The translations under genes and the position numbers were made by a program. Of a stretch of DNA of 64,000 bases, positions 22,557-33,449 are shown piece after piece. Positions within the stretch are counted from its first letter, which is position 1, and each line of letters opens with the position of its first letter. The stretch is from NCBI GenBank assembly GCA_947069175.1, contig CAMTDV010000013.1, positions 31,137,725 through 31,201,724 of the forward strand, given 5' to 3'. The notes below the pieces were generated by a model. It saw only the letters and a list, made by a program, of their open reading frames with translations. It had not been told where the DNA came from and ran no database searches. Source of the stretch: Scalesia atractyloides. Its lineage: Eukaryota; Streptophyta; Magnoliopsida; Asterales; Asteraceae.

Positions 22557-25271
22557 ATGGCGAAGGAAATCATCTGGGATAAAACACGAAAGCATCATCA
22601 GCCGTGCAAACTGGTTCCACCTCCAAGTGATTTCGAAGATGTAGCGGAGCGGATAAACTCAAGCAGGATTAGCTATGTTGTTCAAGCCGATCCGATCATT
22701 CACAACATACATATTGAAGAGTTTTGGAAAACCGCCAAGGTGTCAACAGTAAAGGAAGTTAAGAGAATCATGGCTACAGTGAGGAACAAAAAGATCGTAG
22801 TAACAGAGGAGAATGTACGTAGAGTCCTTAGTTTGGGAGACAAACACAGTGATCCGCTCAGGGTTAAAAAGGACGACATTCTCGATGGTTTTAAGGGGAT
22901 GAGGTATGTTGGAGATTTCAAAGAGAAGAACGAGATCAAAAGAAAGGGGCTTACCAAGGATTGGAGATTCATTCTTCATGTATTTGCTATGAGCTTGGCA
23001 CACAGAAAAGGAGGATATGATGGATTGAATTAAGGGTCGGATGCTATGCTCAACCTTTGCACAAAACAGCCATTCAATATCTCCGGTCTGATATTTTACT
23101 GCATGGTTGATAACTCCAATTCCTCCGCATGGGCCATGTACCCACGGTTTGTTCAGCTCCTCATCAATGACCAACATCCAAGTCTCCCTCATGACGGTGA
23201 TCTGTACAAGTTTCAGCTACCAACAGGTCGTCAGATTACAGAACTGAAAACTGAAAAATGGGTGATGCTCCATCAGTGGATGTATAGGGAAGAAAGATAC
23301 CTGTTGTGAAGGCAGCCTATGAGAAATACAGAGAACGTGTCAAGAAAAAGAGACAGGGAGATGGTAATGAGGAAGTGGAAGAGGAAGAAGAGGAAACCGA
23401 GCAGCTAGTTAGAAAGAATAAAGGAAAGCAAATCATGAAGGAAGGGGAATCATCAAAGAAACAGAAAGATACTGCTTCTCAAGAACGATTGATGGAAAGC
23501 AGCTTTAGGGCCGGAGGCACCAGAGAACATCGCGAGCATATTGAGAATCTCTGTGCGATTCATGAGGCTGAAGAAAGAGAGAAGAGAGAAACTAGAAGAA
23601 AGAGACGTCATATGACAGAATCCGAAACACCGGTAACGGTCACTACAGAGCAAGAGCAGTTAGACGAGTTCGTTGATCAGTTGATTGTTGATCCAAAAGC
23701 CCCAAGTCTATCTCCTCCGCTGAAGCGTAAGAAAACAGGGGAAGGACCATCGACAGAGGCACAACCAAGACAGATGCCGCAACAAGCTCCTCGAAGACCA
23801 CGTCCATTATAGGAGTTGTACGATAAGCTGGCAAAAGACATTGGGAAAGGTCCAGCTCAGGAGATCTGTTTGTTGGAACATCAGGTAAGCAACACGAATG
23901 TTATTCGTGAGAAACTGAGGGAAAAACGAAAGAAAAAACAAAGAACTTCATGCCTATGTCAAAGAACAAACGAGATTCGTGAGATTTCAGCAAGATGGGA
24001 TGGAAAAGATGTATCGTATGATCAGAGAACTTTGCACCAAAGTAGATATACCACCGATGCTCTCTTCCAAGACATCTTTGACTATGGAAAGTTCAAGGTC
24101 GAAGAAGATAAACAAAGGGCTGAAGACGCAGAAAAGAAGAAAAAGCGCTTAGAATCGGCCGTAAATGTCACCGAGGATGACGAAAGCGAAGAAGAGGAGG
24201 TAGACAGAGATGAGATGCCAGCTAGATTTGTTGAATGGGGCTTGGAGGAAGATATTGTTAATGAAGCTGAGGATGGTGACTCAGTAACACCAATGCTCCA
24301 GAATGGTTTCAGAAAGAAAGGGAAAAACTTCCAGACTTCTATCAGGTGGTTACCGTTGAAAAATCTGAAGTTACCGATAGAATTATAAGCTGGAAGTATT
24401 GTAATCTCAAAGGGATGTTCATTGTCAAAAAGCGAGGAGTCATTCAACATTTCAAAACTGGAGCTGATATGAAGAGCCTACCGAGATGGGATATTCGAGA
24501 ACTGGGTCGGCTAGACTTAATAAACCCGACCAACAGTAGCATCGGAGCCGACTTTGAGAGACTCATTTTAAGAGAATGCAATCGGGGTTTCACAGTCTTC
24601 AAGCCACAATGACCCGAAGAAGAGTGTCGAAGACGACAAAAGATCCCATCACAGGAAAGGGAATAGTTACATGGGTCATAGATCCTGCTAAGGTCGAAAC
24701 AAAAGTCAAAATTCCACCTGAACAGCCCGTCATGCTTACAAACTTCAAGAAATGGTTTTACAATGGGAAGACCGGAGAAGCAGTGATCCGATTAGTATCT
24801 AACGAAGATATTCATATTCTAGATCTGATGGATGTTTTTATGTTCTGTCTCTCCGATCTCAACATTCTTTATGGTCACAAAATCCACGTTGGAGCCAGAA
24901 ATGATTACAGAGAAGAAGGAATGTTATTCCAAAGGGCTATGGAACGGGCTCGAGAAAGAAAGATAGGGATGATGGAGATCGTTCTCAGGATTGAGAAGCA
25001 GACAGAAAAGGAGGAGGCAAGAAAAAGAAAGCACAAGTCATCATCACAACAGAAAGCTACCTCACCATCTCAAGCTGCATCTCACCCTCAAACTCCGGTT
25101 TCATCCACATATGAAGCCACTACGGAGTTCCAACAACCCTTAAGTGAAGCTATTGTTAATCTAAGCTCTGAAGAAACAATCGAAGCAACCACCGATCAAC
25201 CTACCGATCAAGCTGCACAAGACAAAAATCAAGGTCCAGGCGCAAACCCTGAAGCCCGGAAACAAGATTGA
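22557..25271 (+). pseudogene. ORF3 (post-pol ORF) of element 2
   Basis: ATG at 22557 follows TTTCAGAA, a splice-acceptor-like context. About 900 codons in all, in segments 22557-23033, 23046-23309, 23306-23812, 23816-24388, 24346-24612 and 24576-25271. The N-terminal module reads EEFWKTAKV, RNKKIVVTEENVRRVLSL and FKGMRYVGDF, followed by a helical part. The middle is highly charged (Glu/Lys runs) and probably coiled coil. The C-terminal module (24600-25000) includes NFKKWFYNGKTGEAV and ILDLMDVFMFCLSDL, similar to the element 1 copy at 25950-26451. It is a protein of unknown role typical of Sireviruses. I see no transmembrane segment. The last stop is at 25269-25271, 21 bases before the polypurine tract. 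Confidence 0.7.
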
Positions 25272-25291
25272 AGAAACTCAAGCACGCAACG

Positions 25292-25306
25292 GTCTAGGGG
25301 GGATAT
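25292..25306 (+). promoter_or_regulatory. Polypurine tract of element 2
   Basis: gtctaggggggatat lies directly before the 3' LTR. It is the expected primer for plus-strand synthesis. Confidence 0.85.
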
Positions 25307-25756
25307 TGTTAGAACTTTTGAGACCGTTGATGCTTGATTATAAATAGTTTGAGCTGGTTTGTGTTAGTTAGTCAATGTTGAAGGGTCAAAAGTTTAATTG
25401 TGTGAAACTCGCTGTTGGCGGAGTATTTACTAACCCAGCGTATTTATGAAATACGCTGGGTAGTCGTTTTGTATAAATATGATGATCAATTAATGTATGT
25501 CCAAGTTTCTTGGACAGATTTTGGTGATCTTCTTGTGTTGTGATTTTTGCTATTGTGCTTACATCCGAATATCCAGGTGTTGTTACTGATTACATGTTAT
25601 TGGGATTTCATATACAACACTAGTTGTTTGATCCATACAAGATTCTTCATCTCTTTTGCTTGGTTTTTCTTAGTATTTGCTCATTCAAACAACTAATCCA
25701 TAGTTGTTCTGGTGATAACAATCAACCACTGTGATCCGAATATGTTTTAGGACTCA
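25307..25756 (+). repeat. 3' LTR of element 2
   Basis: A 450-bp copy of the LTR at 12985-13432, with about 20 substitutions and two 1-bp insertions by hand count. The TATA-like box and the GTCCAAG-ttt-CTTGGAC inverted repeat (25499-25515) are kept. It is followed by cg and then the gaagg target duplication. Confidence 0.93.
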
Positions 25757-25758
25757 CG

Positions 25759-26451
25759 GAAGGATCCTACCAACCAGTCTGAGAGATTTGTTATGGCGCT
25801 TGGATCGAGTTATTACAGTAAGGTTGGGCATAAGTCACGGGTACTGGTTGGACCTATGATCATATAAAGAGAATGTGGCTGATTGTCAAACAAGATGGTA
25901 CACGAGAATATTACTCCAAGGAGTTCCAGTTTGAGACCTGAAAAGTTGCATTGACTGATCTTCTAAGGGCTCCGTATACATACACTGATACGACCGAGCG
26001 TGGTCCAGGGTGGAGTTTTTTCAAGAAGCTGGAACACGAGGTGAAGAATGGATTTAAAACGATGAAGACGACTGAACTGTATCTTCGGGCAGCTAAAGGT
26101 GTTAGGGATGCGAAGACTGGTAGAAGGTTTAAATCTATGATGCGTCCTCCAATTGACAAAGAACTAGTGATACCAGTCGCTCCAACATTTCCCAAGAGCA
26201 TTTTGAAGAATTTCAACTTTTGGATGTATGAACCAAAGGTCAGGAGTGTAGCGATTGTTACTAAGGAGAAAACATTTCGAGTGAATGATGTGGTTGATGT
26301 AGTGAGCTTTCACAATGAGGACCTGCAAGTTCTAGCAACAAATCAAATTCAAACTGCAGAGTTATATGAGGCATGTGCTAAAGATTGGACGGCAGCAGTT
26401 GCTGGGATTATAGTTGAAAGAATGGGAGTTGATGCGCTACCAAAGGATTGA
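25759..26451 (+). pseudogene. ORF3 of element 1, C-terminal part after the insertion
   Basis: The open frame resumes at the gaagg duplication, stops at about 25866, and continues in another frame to the stop at 26449-26451. The last 166 codons include FWMYEPKVRSVAIVTKEKTFRVNDVVDVV, which aligns by eye with NFKKWFYNGKTGEAVIRLVSNEDIHILDLMDVF in element 2 (both longer matches shown only in part here). This confirms that both elements carry the same ORF3. No function is known. Confidence 0.7.
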
Positions 26452-26468
26452 ACGCCTAATGTTGTAAA

Positions 26469-26483
26469 CCTAGGGGAGATTAT
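26469..26483 (+). promoter_or_regulatory. Polypurine tract of element 1
   Basis: cctaggggagattat follows the ORF3 stop by about 20 bases and precedes TGGGCC. It is the same type of tract as in element 2. Confidence 0.7.
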
Positions 26484-26790
26484 TGGGCCCGTGGCTAAAA
26501 GGTTTACACATTAGTGTTGCATGTTGGCCTAAGGTTGGGAGAATGGGCTTCCTAGAGCCTTATGGGCCTAGGGTTGTACTTAGTGGGTTAATCAATTAGT
26601 ATTAATACATAAGTTAGGGTTAGTATTTGAGTTGCTAGTCAGTTTGTTATTCTGAAATCTTGTATCAGACACCATTCGGTGTATGCAAGTTGTTTAATCA
26701 GAGATTGTTCTTGTTCTGTTAATCTAATCTTTGTTTCCGCAATCGATTAGTGGTTGTGATACCGTGTTTAGATCCGAATCGGGACTTACA
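26484..26790 (+). repeat. 3' LTR of element 1 (approximate)
   Basis: About 307 bp from TGGGCCCGTGG to CGGGACTTACA, with the TG...CA ends expected for an LTR. The final GATCCGAATCGGGACTTACA resembles the end of the gag-only element's LTR (GATCCGGATTATCGGGACTTACA, minus strand; only partly identical). The 5' partner lies outside the window, so the boundaries cannot be proven here. Confidence 0.6.
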
Positions 26791-27162
26791 ACTCTATAAA
26801 ATACAAAGCACTTAACCTTAAATGTTTGATGAATTTTCAAATTAGACAAATGTTTCTTATAGTTGAATAGGAAAACACACAAAAAAATTCAATATAAACG
26901 TCATCGTCATCATGACACCATCACCATATGTTCATATCAGATTCAAGTTCCATATCTTCTTAGATCTGTTTTACATTGTGATTCGTGTTTACTAAAACGT
27001 AAAAAATTTAACTTTTCGTCATTCCCTTAGGGGTATCAAATTCAATGTTTGTGGTTCAAATAAGAAATCAACCTAGCTATTGATGACTTTGGATATAGTG
27101 TAGAGTAAGAGTATAAGGAAAAGTGTTAAAATAATATATTATACATTATATTATATAAAGAA
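26791..27162. other. AT-rich intergenic sequence
   Basis: Host DNA or older repeat debris between element 1 and the foldback element. I see no gene, RNA or repeat structure in it. Confidence 0.5.
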
Positions 27163-27643
27163 ATTGGGTTGTTATAATCTCTAGTAGATGTTATTGGCCA
27201 TTAGCAGTTCTACTTTTGAATATTCCCCCTGCTAGTCCAACCTTTCACCTATTTGTCTTCCACCGATCCCTGTTAAAACACTTAACGATGTTAAGTTTTT
27301 TTTTCCAAATTACAAACAAATGTTTTGATTAGAACGACGATATGATTCCATTGATGTAAAACTTATCTCGAAACGATGCTCCAAACGACTTGATTTTTGT
27401 TAATTGAAAGTTTAAACACCGTTTCGAGTTAAGTTTTACATCAGTGGACTGTATCGTCATTCTGATCAGAAGCCCCAAAACATAAGTTTGTAATTCGAAA
27501 AAAAAAAACTTAACACCGTTAAGTTTCTATAACGGGGGACCGGTGGAGGAAAAATAGGTTAAAGGTTGGACTGGTAGGGGGAGTTTTCAAAAGTAGGACT
27601 ACCAATGGCCAATGACGCCTACTAAGGATTATCACATGCCAAT
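27163..27643. mobile_element. Foldback MITE with about 215-bp inverted arms
   Basis: The left arm (27163-27378) is the inverted complement of the right arm (27418-27643) over nearly its whole length. Shared blocks include ggccatt...gtcctacttttgaa, gtccaaccttt.acctattt, cttaacg.tgttaag and gatgtaaaactta.ctcgaaacg. Only about 40 bases of loop remain. Such long arms fit a Mutator-like MITE or foldback element. I could not define a target duplication by eye. No protein is encoded. Confidence 0.8.
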
Positions 27644-28006
27644 CTCAAAAGTATTGCTCCCACCATTCGAGCTTCATAACCCCTTTCTATGAACTCATAA
27701 GTCATTTTTTGGGAAAGTTTTCATACCTGCCAAATCCTGTAGGCTGAACATGTTGGAGATGGATTCTAGAGTTATTTCATGTTCTTTATTGACGGTAAAT
27801 GTGATGAGATGGGCCTTTTTTCAAGAGAAATTTTTGCATTCGCCCAAAACTCCCTAAGAGTGGATAGATGAATTGGGGCGTTTACGATGAGTATATGATG
27901 ATATTTTGATGAGGTGATGGTGTCAATGATAGTGTGGAAAATGTGTTCTAGCTGTGTATTTCAAGATACAGTAAGTAATTGTGAGAAGACTTTATTCGAG
28001 AGCCAT
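27644..28006 (-). pseudogene. ORF3 N-terminal fragment of the minus-strand copia
   Basis: The minus strand starts ATGGCTCTCG at 28006 and, across frameshifts, shows IHLSTLREFWANAKISL, then VNKEHEITLESISNMFSL and EFIERGYEARM. The order FW..AK, then I-T...I, then ...MF.L matches ORF3 of elements 1 and 2. A TATA-like cctataaaactc lies upstream on the same strand at about 28160. Stops after five codons and later frameshifts make it non-functional. The assignment rests on motif order seen by eye. Confidence 0.45.
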
Positions 28007-28780
28007 TGTGAGATTTGGTTAAATCTTTTGAAAATCTATTATAAGAAAATCTTTTGATTGGAGCACAAAGTTTGTTGGAAGCAAATTCGAAGGTTTTTCT
28101 CTTTGAAATTCTTGATATTGATAAGTATGGAGGATTGATATAAACTCTCTTTATCAAGAGTTTTATAGGGTTTTAGAAACCGATTCCAGCGTGGACAATG
28201 GTTACCTTTTTGGTCTATGTGGCCATTTGTTATTCGTTGTGACAAACCTCTATTCAAACGTGGGTCCTTTTGAGGAAACCACTTGAAGAAGAAAGATAAG
28301 TTATATTTTCAAAATATTTGTTTAAAACCTCGATTGTGCTCAACAGATAGTTGAGTGACCAAACCAATGTTTTAAACATTTGTTTGACTTTTGGTCAACA
28401 GATGGATGGAAACCCATATCTGAAACCTATGTTGGGTTAAACAGAGTTTTGAGTGAAAACAGTGTTTGTATAATGAAATAGTGGATCTGTTTGACTTTCG
28501 TAGTCAAACAATGGTTAGTGAATCACTGGTTCATTTGTCTTAAACAGTGGTTAACCATGGTTAAATAGAGTTTTGAACCACTGAAACAGATGTTATACTC
28601 TTTTAACCAAATTTTTGTTTTGTTGATTTTATCAATCTTTCTTGATTTAAAAACTTCAATTTATGATTTTCTTGTTTTAAAAACAACATATTAATGTTTC
28701 AAGAACTCTTTTGGTTCAATTTTGAAGCATTTTCTTTCTTTTATTAGGATAGAGATATGTGCTAGGGTATCATGTGTTTG
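28007..28780 (-). other. Unrecognised AT-rich part of the minus-strand copia
   Basis: Here the minus strand would run from the end of gag towards ORF3. Repeated short phrases around ggttaaccatggttaaa and aaacagtg are visible (28350-28600). No open frame with a known motif was found. Confidence 0.4.
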
Positions 28781-31750
28781 CACTTTCACATTGCCAACAA
28801 ATGTTCCCTGTAGACAATGGTGAATGGGTCAATTTTTGAGATGATCCAAAGCATTATCTGCTTTGGATTTTGAGGTCTCAACCACTGCATAAGCTCCTTG
28901 GGATTAGTCATTTATCACAAGAATTTTTTTGTACTATCTCTAACAATTGTTTCTGACCCTCTACAAAGTGTTTTCACACTTGGTTCAACTGGTGGTTGAC
29001 CATTCCCAATAAGATGAATGTACTAATGAGGGTGTCTATTGACTCTTGGCTTTTCGGGCATTTGCGCAGGTTCTTCATACCTATAATGTACCCTATTGCT
29101 GGTGGTTGCCCATAGCCTCTTGGAAGTGTGTGTGGTGCAATAGATACTTTCCATCCCTATGTGCAGGATATTGGTTCAAGTTTCGTGTGATAAGTGGTTG
29201 ACTAGATTCAACTCTTTTGGGAAATGATTGTGAATCCCTGTTACTAGGGCCATCCTCCTTTTTGAAACTCATTTTCCTTCTTAACCTATTTTGATTGATG
29301 TCATAGGGTTTAAGAAAAGAGCATTATTGGGTCAAATGATTGAGTTTTCCACAAATGGTGCACCCAAGTGTGGACTCACAGATGTTGTTTCCTTTGTTTT
29401 TATTAGTAGGCTTTTAACTTGAAACAATCTTTTGTCAAATGATTTTTCTTTCCATAAAAATCACACAGCATATCTGGAGTTTTAATTTTCTTGGTACCCT
29501 TCTCTATCTTTCAGCAACAGATGTTTTAACATTGTTTGAGAGTTGGTAACATGAACAATTTTTATCTTGGGTGGCTTAAGACCATATGAGTTGGTGAAAT
29601 CAACTGGTCTGAATTTTTCAAGGACATCACATTCATCTGACCCAAGTAGGTTTATATTCATAATTTTGTTTTTCATATTGAATGGAACTTTGTGGTTTTC
29701 AAGAATGATTTTCTTGCCATTGATCTTGATTTGTACACCAAGTTGATGTGGTTGGTATAACCTCAACCATTTCTGAGTCAATGGAAGTATTGGTTTGTTC
29801 TTGGTCATAATTTCTAAAACCGACACCAAACTTCACATAGCTTTTTCTTTGTTTTTCTAAGAGCATCTCATAACCATTATAGGACTCAACCCATTTTTCA
29901 CAGGTGATATGTGTGGATTCCAACTATTTTTTACAGTTTTGATATTTTCCTATTATTGTTTGGAGTTCATCCTTGGTTATGGTTGCTTCATGTTTCAAGC
30001 TACTTATCTCAAGCTCTTTTTCAGCAATTCTTGTTTTAAAATCTATTTTCAATTTTCAAGAATTATTTCACTGATTTGTATCTTTTCTCTTAGATTATTA
30101 TTCACCTCTTTGATATTAACAAAAACTATGATACATTTATCAGAACATAACTCTTTGAGAGTTTGAGGTGATACCTAAGAGGCCGCCATTTCAACTTGAT
30201 CCACACTGATGCAATTAGTGGAACTTTTGGGATTATTTTCATCCATCCTTTCTACATGCTCTTGGTCACCAAAAGATGTTTGACTTGGCTTTTAGTATTT
30301 TCACCAGTAATTCCTTCACCAACAGTTGTTTGAACTTGATCTTCTTCACCTAAGACATGTTCAAGAGCCATAAAACAGAAATTTGCATGTTCATCACAAT
30401 CATTTGCTATTAAAGCAAAATTTTCATATGATTAAGTTTTCTAGAAACCTGCTCCATTTAACATAGCCTTGTGTGAAGAAGCTCTATTGACTAGGCTCTG
30501 TAGATGCCAGAGCAGGAGTAACTTGTGGTGCTTGAACATGTGAATTGGCATCTGAACATACTGAACCTAGGAACCTGTGGTGCTTGAATATAGTGCACTG
30601 GCATAGTATTCATGTTTTATGCAAAGTGGGTTATGTTTTGCACATTTCGTCCGGGGGCATTTTGGGATAAAACTATTGTTGTGTATTAGGTTGAGGTCTT
30701 TGATTAGGATATGTAGCCAATGGTGCAGAGTTGTTTGATTGACTCCTGCACTCTCTTGCAAAGTGACCTAACCTATTCAGTTGAAACATTAAATTTTAGA
30801 TTTATCCCAACCCCACTTTCGACCTCCCACTCAATTGCGGATAAGTCCTAACAGTCCCTTTGTAAAAATTGTTAGCTCTTAGACTTAGCAGTGCCATATG
30901 GTTCAATATGTCCATCTCCTCTAGGTCAGTTGGGTCTATGTGCTTAAGATCATCAAGTACAAACGACAAATTATCAGGGACATGTCTATCATCGTTTGAT
31001 GCAAAAGCATAACTTGTGGAATGTTGATCAGAGATGATTCTTGTTGATATATCAATAAAGTGATCAAAACTCTGATCATTTCCCATTCCAGCAGATGATC
31101 CCTCCTGACTTAAAAGTTTTGTGTTACAAAAAACATAACTTTCAAACACCTAACCAGTTTCCTGTTGCTTCTTTTTCTAGAAAGCTCCCTTTCAAATGTT
31201 AGGAGCTATCCATGAAGCTGAGTCAGGCCCATGTCCTTGAAATTTGGGCAAAGATCTTAGAAATCGATTACTTAAAGTTGTTTTAGTAATCAACTTTAGT
31301 TCACTGAATAGACATGAAAATCATTCAAACTACTAAGTCAGCATCTCCTCCTTAACATGAGTGAAGGTATCATATTGTTGGTTAAGGATTTCTCGAGTGT
31401 TCTTGATAACATCCTCCGTTCCACCAAATTGTTCCTTCAGTGCATCCCATATCTCTTTGGCACTGTTACAATGCAACATGCCACCATAGATATCATTCGG
31501 CAGAGCCATAGCCACGATACTAAAGGCTTTCACATCCATCTCGAATTTTTGATAATCTTGCTCAGATTAGTTCTCTCGGCCTGCTTGGCTCAAACACATT
31601 TGGGTTCTCGGCACTAGGTACCATTGGAATATGGGGTCCTAATACAACGGACTTCCAACACCCTGTATTTTGCTGAGCGAGTATATAACCCATCCTACGT
31701 TGCCAGATGTTTATTCTGAAGTCGGTATTTTGGGGATCATTTTGTGCCAT
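28781..31750 (-). pseudogene. gag: gag fragments of the minus-strand copia
   Basis: Starts MAQNDPQNTDFRINIWQRR at 31750, with PHIPMVPSAENP, then UBN2-type gag motifs at 31539-31333 (SIVAMALPNDIYGGML, AKEIWDALKEQFGG). A segment at 31149-30802 contains DLEEMDILNHMALLSLRA. A zinc knuckle near 30780-30735 (CFN.NRLGHFAREC) has lost one base in its second Cys codon. A second knuckle near 29455-29412 reads CDFYGKKNHLTKDC, with Tyr instead of the second Cys. The segment 29923-29482 is a Lys-rich gag tail. Stops and frameshifts are frequent. From about 29400 down to 28781 nothing is recognisable. Confidence 0.7.
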
Positions 31751-31900
31751 TTTCTTTTGTTCTTTTTAGAGAAAAACAGAGTATGTGATGGACATTATTG
31801 AGCTCTTCACTTTTCAACTCTAAGCTATAAACAATATTAGATCTTTGTTGAGCTGACCTTTGTATGTTAAACATATTCTGAAATTAAGTTTAACGTGACC

Positions 31901-31913
31901 AACTCCGATACCA
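31901..31913 (-). promoter_or_regulatory. Primer-binding site of the minus-strand copia
   Basis: The minus strand reads TGGTATCGGAGTT two bases inside the LTR end ...AGATTAAACA. It is a variant of the initiator tRNA-Met complement. Confidence 0.75.
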
Positions 31914-31915
31914 AT

Positions 31916-32640
31916 TGTTTAATCTGAGTTTACAAAGATTTGTGAAAAACTAACAATTAAGCTCAAAACAACTTTGTATTGCTATAAAATTAACTAATCA
32001 CAAACGAGATCATTAACAATTGTTTTTCATTGACTTAAATGTTTTACAAAAGATTGATTCTACAGAATCCCCCTCGTACAAAAGAAAATTTGATGTGTAG
32101 TGATAAATAGATCTCTAACATGTGAGATCTATTTATACAAAGTAAGAAAGCTCTTTTGTGATTAGCTGACATCACTCTGATAGTGATATTTAAAATTCCT
32201 AACGGAAAAGATTACACAGATGTTGCAAACATCTGTGCAAATCTAACATCGGTTAACTATGCTAAACATTGATAAAACGAGTATTGTTACATTGGGAAAC
32301 ATTTGTTTGGACTATCCTCTTCTTGAACAGTGATTCCATGGCTTTGATTAGATGTTTTCTTGTCTTCAACAAATGCTCTGATATAGGTGTTTAAGATTCA
32401 CTATCTTTGGGGAGAATCTTGTTCAAGCTTTTTTTATTTCTTGATCATGTTTTGGCTTTTGAATATCATTTGTTCTTTTATATGTCCAACAACATGGTCA
32501 CTTAGTGAATTAGATAGTTTATTCATGTTCTTCATACTTGTATTCACGACCATCCAAATCACCATGTTGATGATTTGTGCGTTGGTAAATTCTTCAGGTT
32601 AGTGGATTACACTACCTTCAATACATGACAAATACTTGAC
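31916..32640 (-). repeat. 5' LTR of the minus-strand copia (outer end uncertain)
   Basis: The inner end (CA on the minus strand at 31916) is fixed by the primer-binding site. A TATA-like ctttgtataaatag lies on the minus strand at about 32143. The outer end is a guess, because no second copy is present for comparison. Confidence 0.5.
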
Positions 32641-33449
32641 CATATAAATAATGATAATCTATGTATAATACCTATAATACTTAACTCCAACACCAAACTA
32701 TAATACCCGAAACCATGGTTGAATGTTATAAGTTAAGGTGGAAAATATCTAAGTATTAGACTCCTTATTTTGGACTTCTAATGAGTGTAACACTCATGAA
32801 AAACACAACCTAAAAATAGTGTCAAAATAAGTATCTAGATAAGATATGTTTTGTGTATTTCATACTTGTAAATTCCCAATACATTCCATCATAAAACTCG
32901 ATAAACTCATACACATATGCTTACCTTAAAGGGTAACTTTGGGTTTTCCATCCTTTAAAACCGTTTACTCATTTTTTTGTTGAAAATATTCTCAAACCGT
33001 GAGTTCATAGTTGACCATTTTTACGCTTTAAACACTCTTTAGGTTGCAACATGTATTCGTATTAAAATCAAAATCATACGTACAATCAATCTTTTGCAAA
33101 CATTCAATTCTTAAACATTCTTACTTATTATGCTACTTGTTTATACATACTAGGACAAATCTTATGCATGCTATCTATCATTAACTTTAAAAGCCTCATT
33201 GAACATGTATAGCACTATAGGATTTGTACACCACTTTGTTTGTCATTGTTAACTATTCAATCTTTACGGTCTTATTCACTTTGGTGAAAAGGTTACACTT
33301 GTGGAAACTTTGGATTCATATTTAGTCTTGCATGCTAGTATGATTATACGACTTAGTATACAATTAACATGTGGATTTGAGATTTTATTCATACTTATAC
33401 GATGTAGACATACTAGTATGCTCATTGTTATGCGTCAAATGCAACATAT
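32641..33449. other. AT-rich intergenic or old repeat sequence
   Basis: Between the copia LTR and the Athila A LTR. No gene was recognised. Part of it may be further LTR sequence, but I see no terminal repeat or primer-binding site to support that. Confidence 0.4.

Larger units (their letters stand above)
12985..25756 (+). mobile_element. Element 2: nearly full-length Sirevirus-like Ty1/copia nested in element 1
   Basis: A 12.8-kb element with 448- and 450-bp LTRs, tRNA-Met primer-binding site, leader, gag, pol in copia order, 2-kb spacer, a 2.7-kb ORF3, and a polypurine tract. A hand comparison of the LTRs gives roughly 20 substitutions and two 1-bp indels, or about 4-5 percent. All three ORF regions contain stops or frameshifts, so it is not autonomous now. 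The long gag with two zinc knuckles and the ORF after pol fit the Sirevirus lineage; this is inferred from layout and motifs. Confidence 0.92.
12980..25763. repeat. 5-bp target-site duplication gaagg around element 2
   Basis: gaagg occurs at 12980-12984, immediately before TGTTAG, and at 25759-25763. Two extra bases (cg, 25757-25758) separate the second copy from the canonical LTR end ...GGACTCA. Joining the flanks at gaagg restores an open frame of element 1's ORF3 across the junction, which supports this reading. Confidence 0.85.
1..26790 (+). mobile_element. Element 1: Sirevirus-like Ty1/copia retrotransposon, 5' end outside window, split by two nested elements
   Basis: Sequence shows gag, protease, integrase, reverse transcriptase and RNase H pieces in copia order (integrase before RT), then a long spacer, a further ORF after pol, a polypurine tract and an LTR-like end. 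Element 1 occupies 1-4002, 8353-12984 and about 25759-26790. The rest is two younger insertions bounded by target duplications (ctgct and gaagg). Both insertions interrupt reading frames that resume on the other side, which proves the order of events. An extra ORF after pol and a long gag with coiled coil are known traits of the Sirevirus (Maximus/SIRE) lineage. The assignment is by pattern, not by database search. Every ORF is broken, so the element is dead. The 5' LTR and its flanking duplication lie outside the window. Confidence 0.85.
27644..32640 (-). mobile_element. Minus-strand Sirevirus-like copia remnant
   Basis: Read on the minus strand: an LTR (from about 32640 to 31916), a tRNA-Met-type primer-binding site (31913-31901), gag fragments (31750 to about 29400), a long unrecognised stretch, and an ORF3 N-terminal fragment (28006-27644). 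No protease, integrase or RT motif was found, so pol was deleted. The left side ends at the foldback MITE. No second LTR copy was found, so this is a broken element. Confidence 0.65.
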
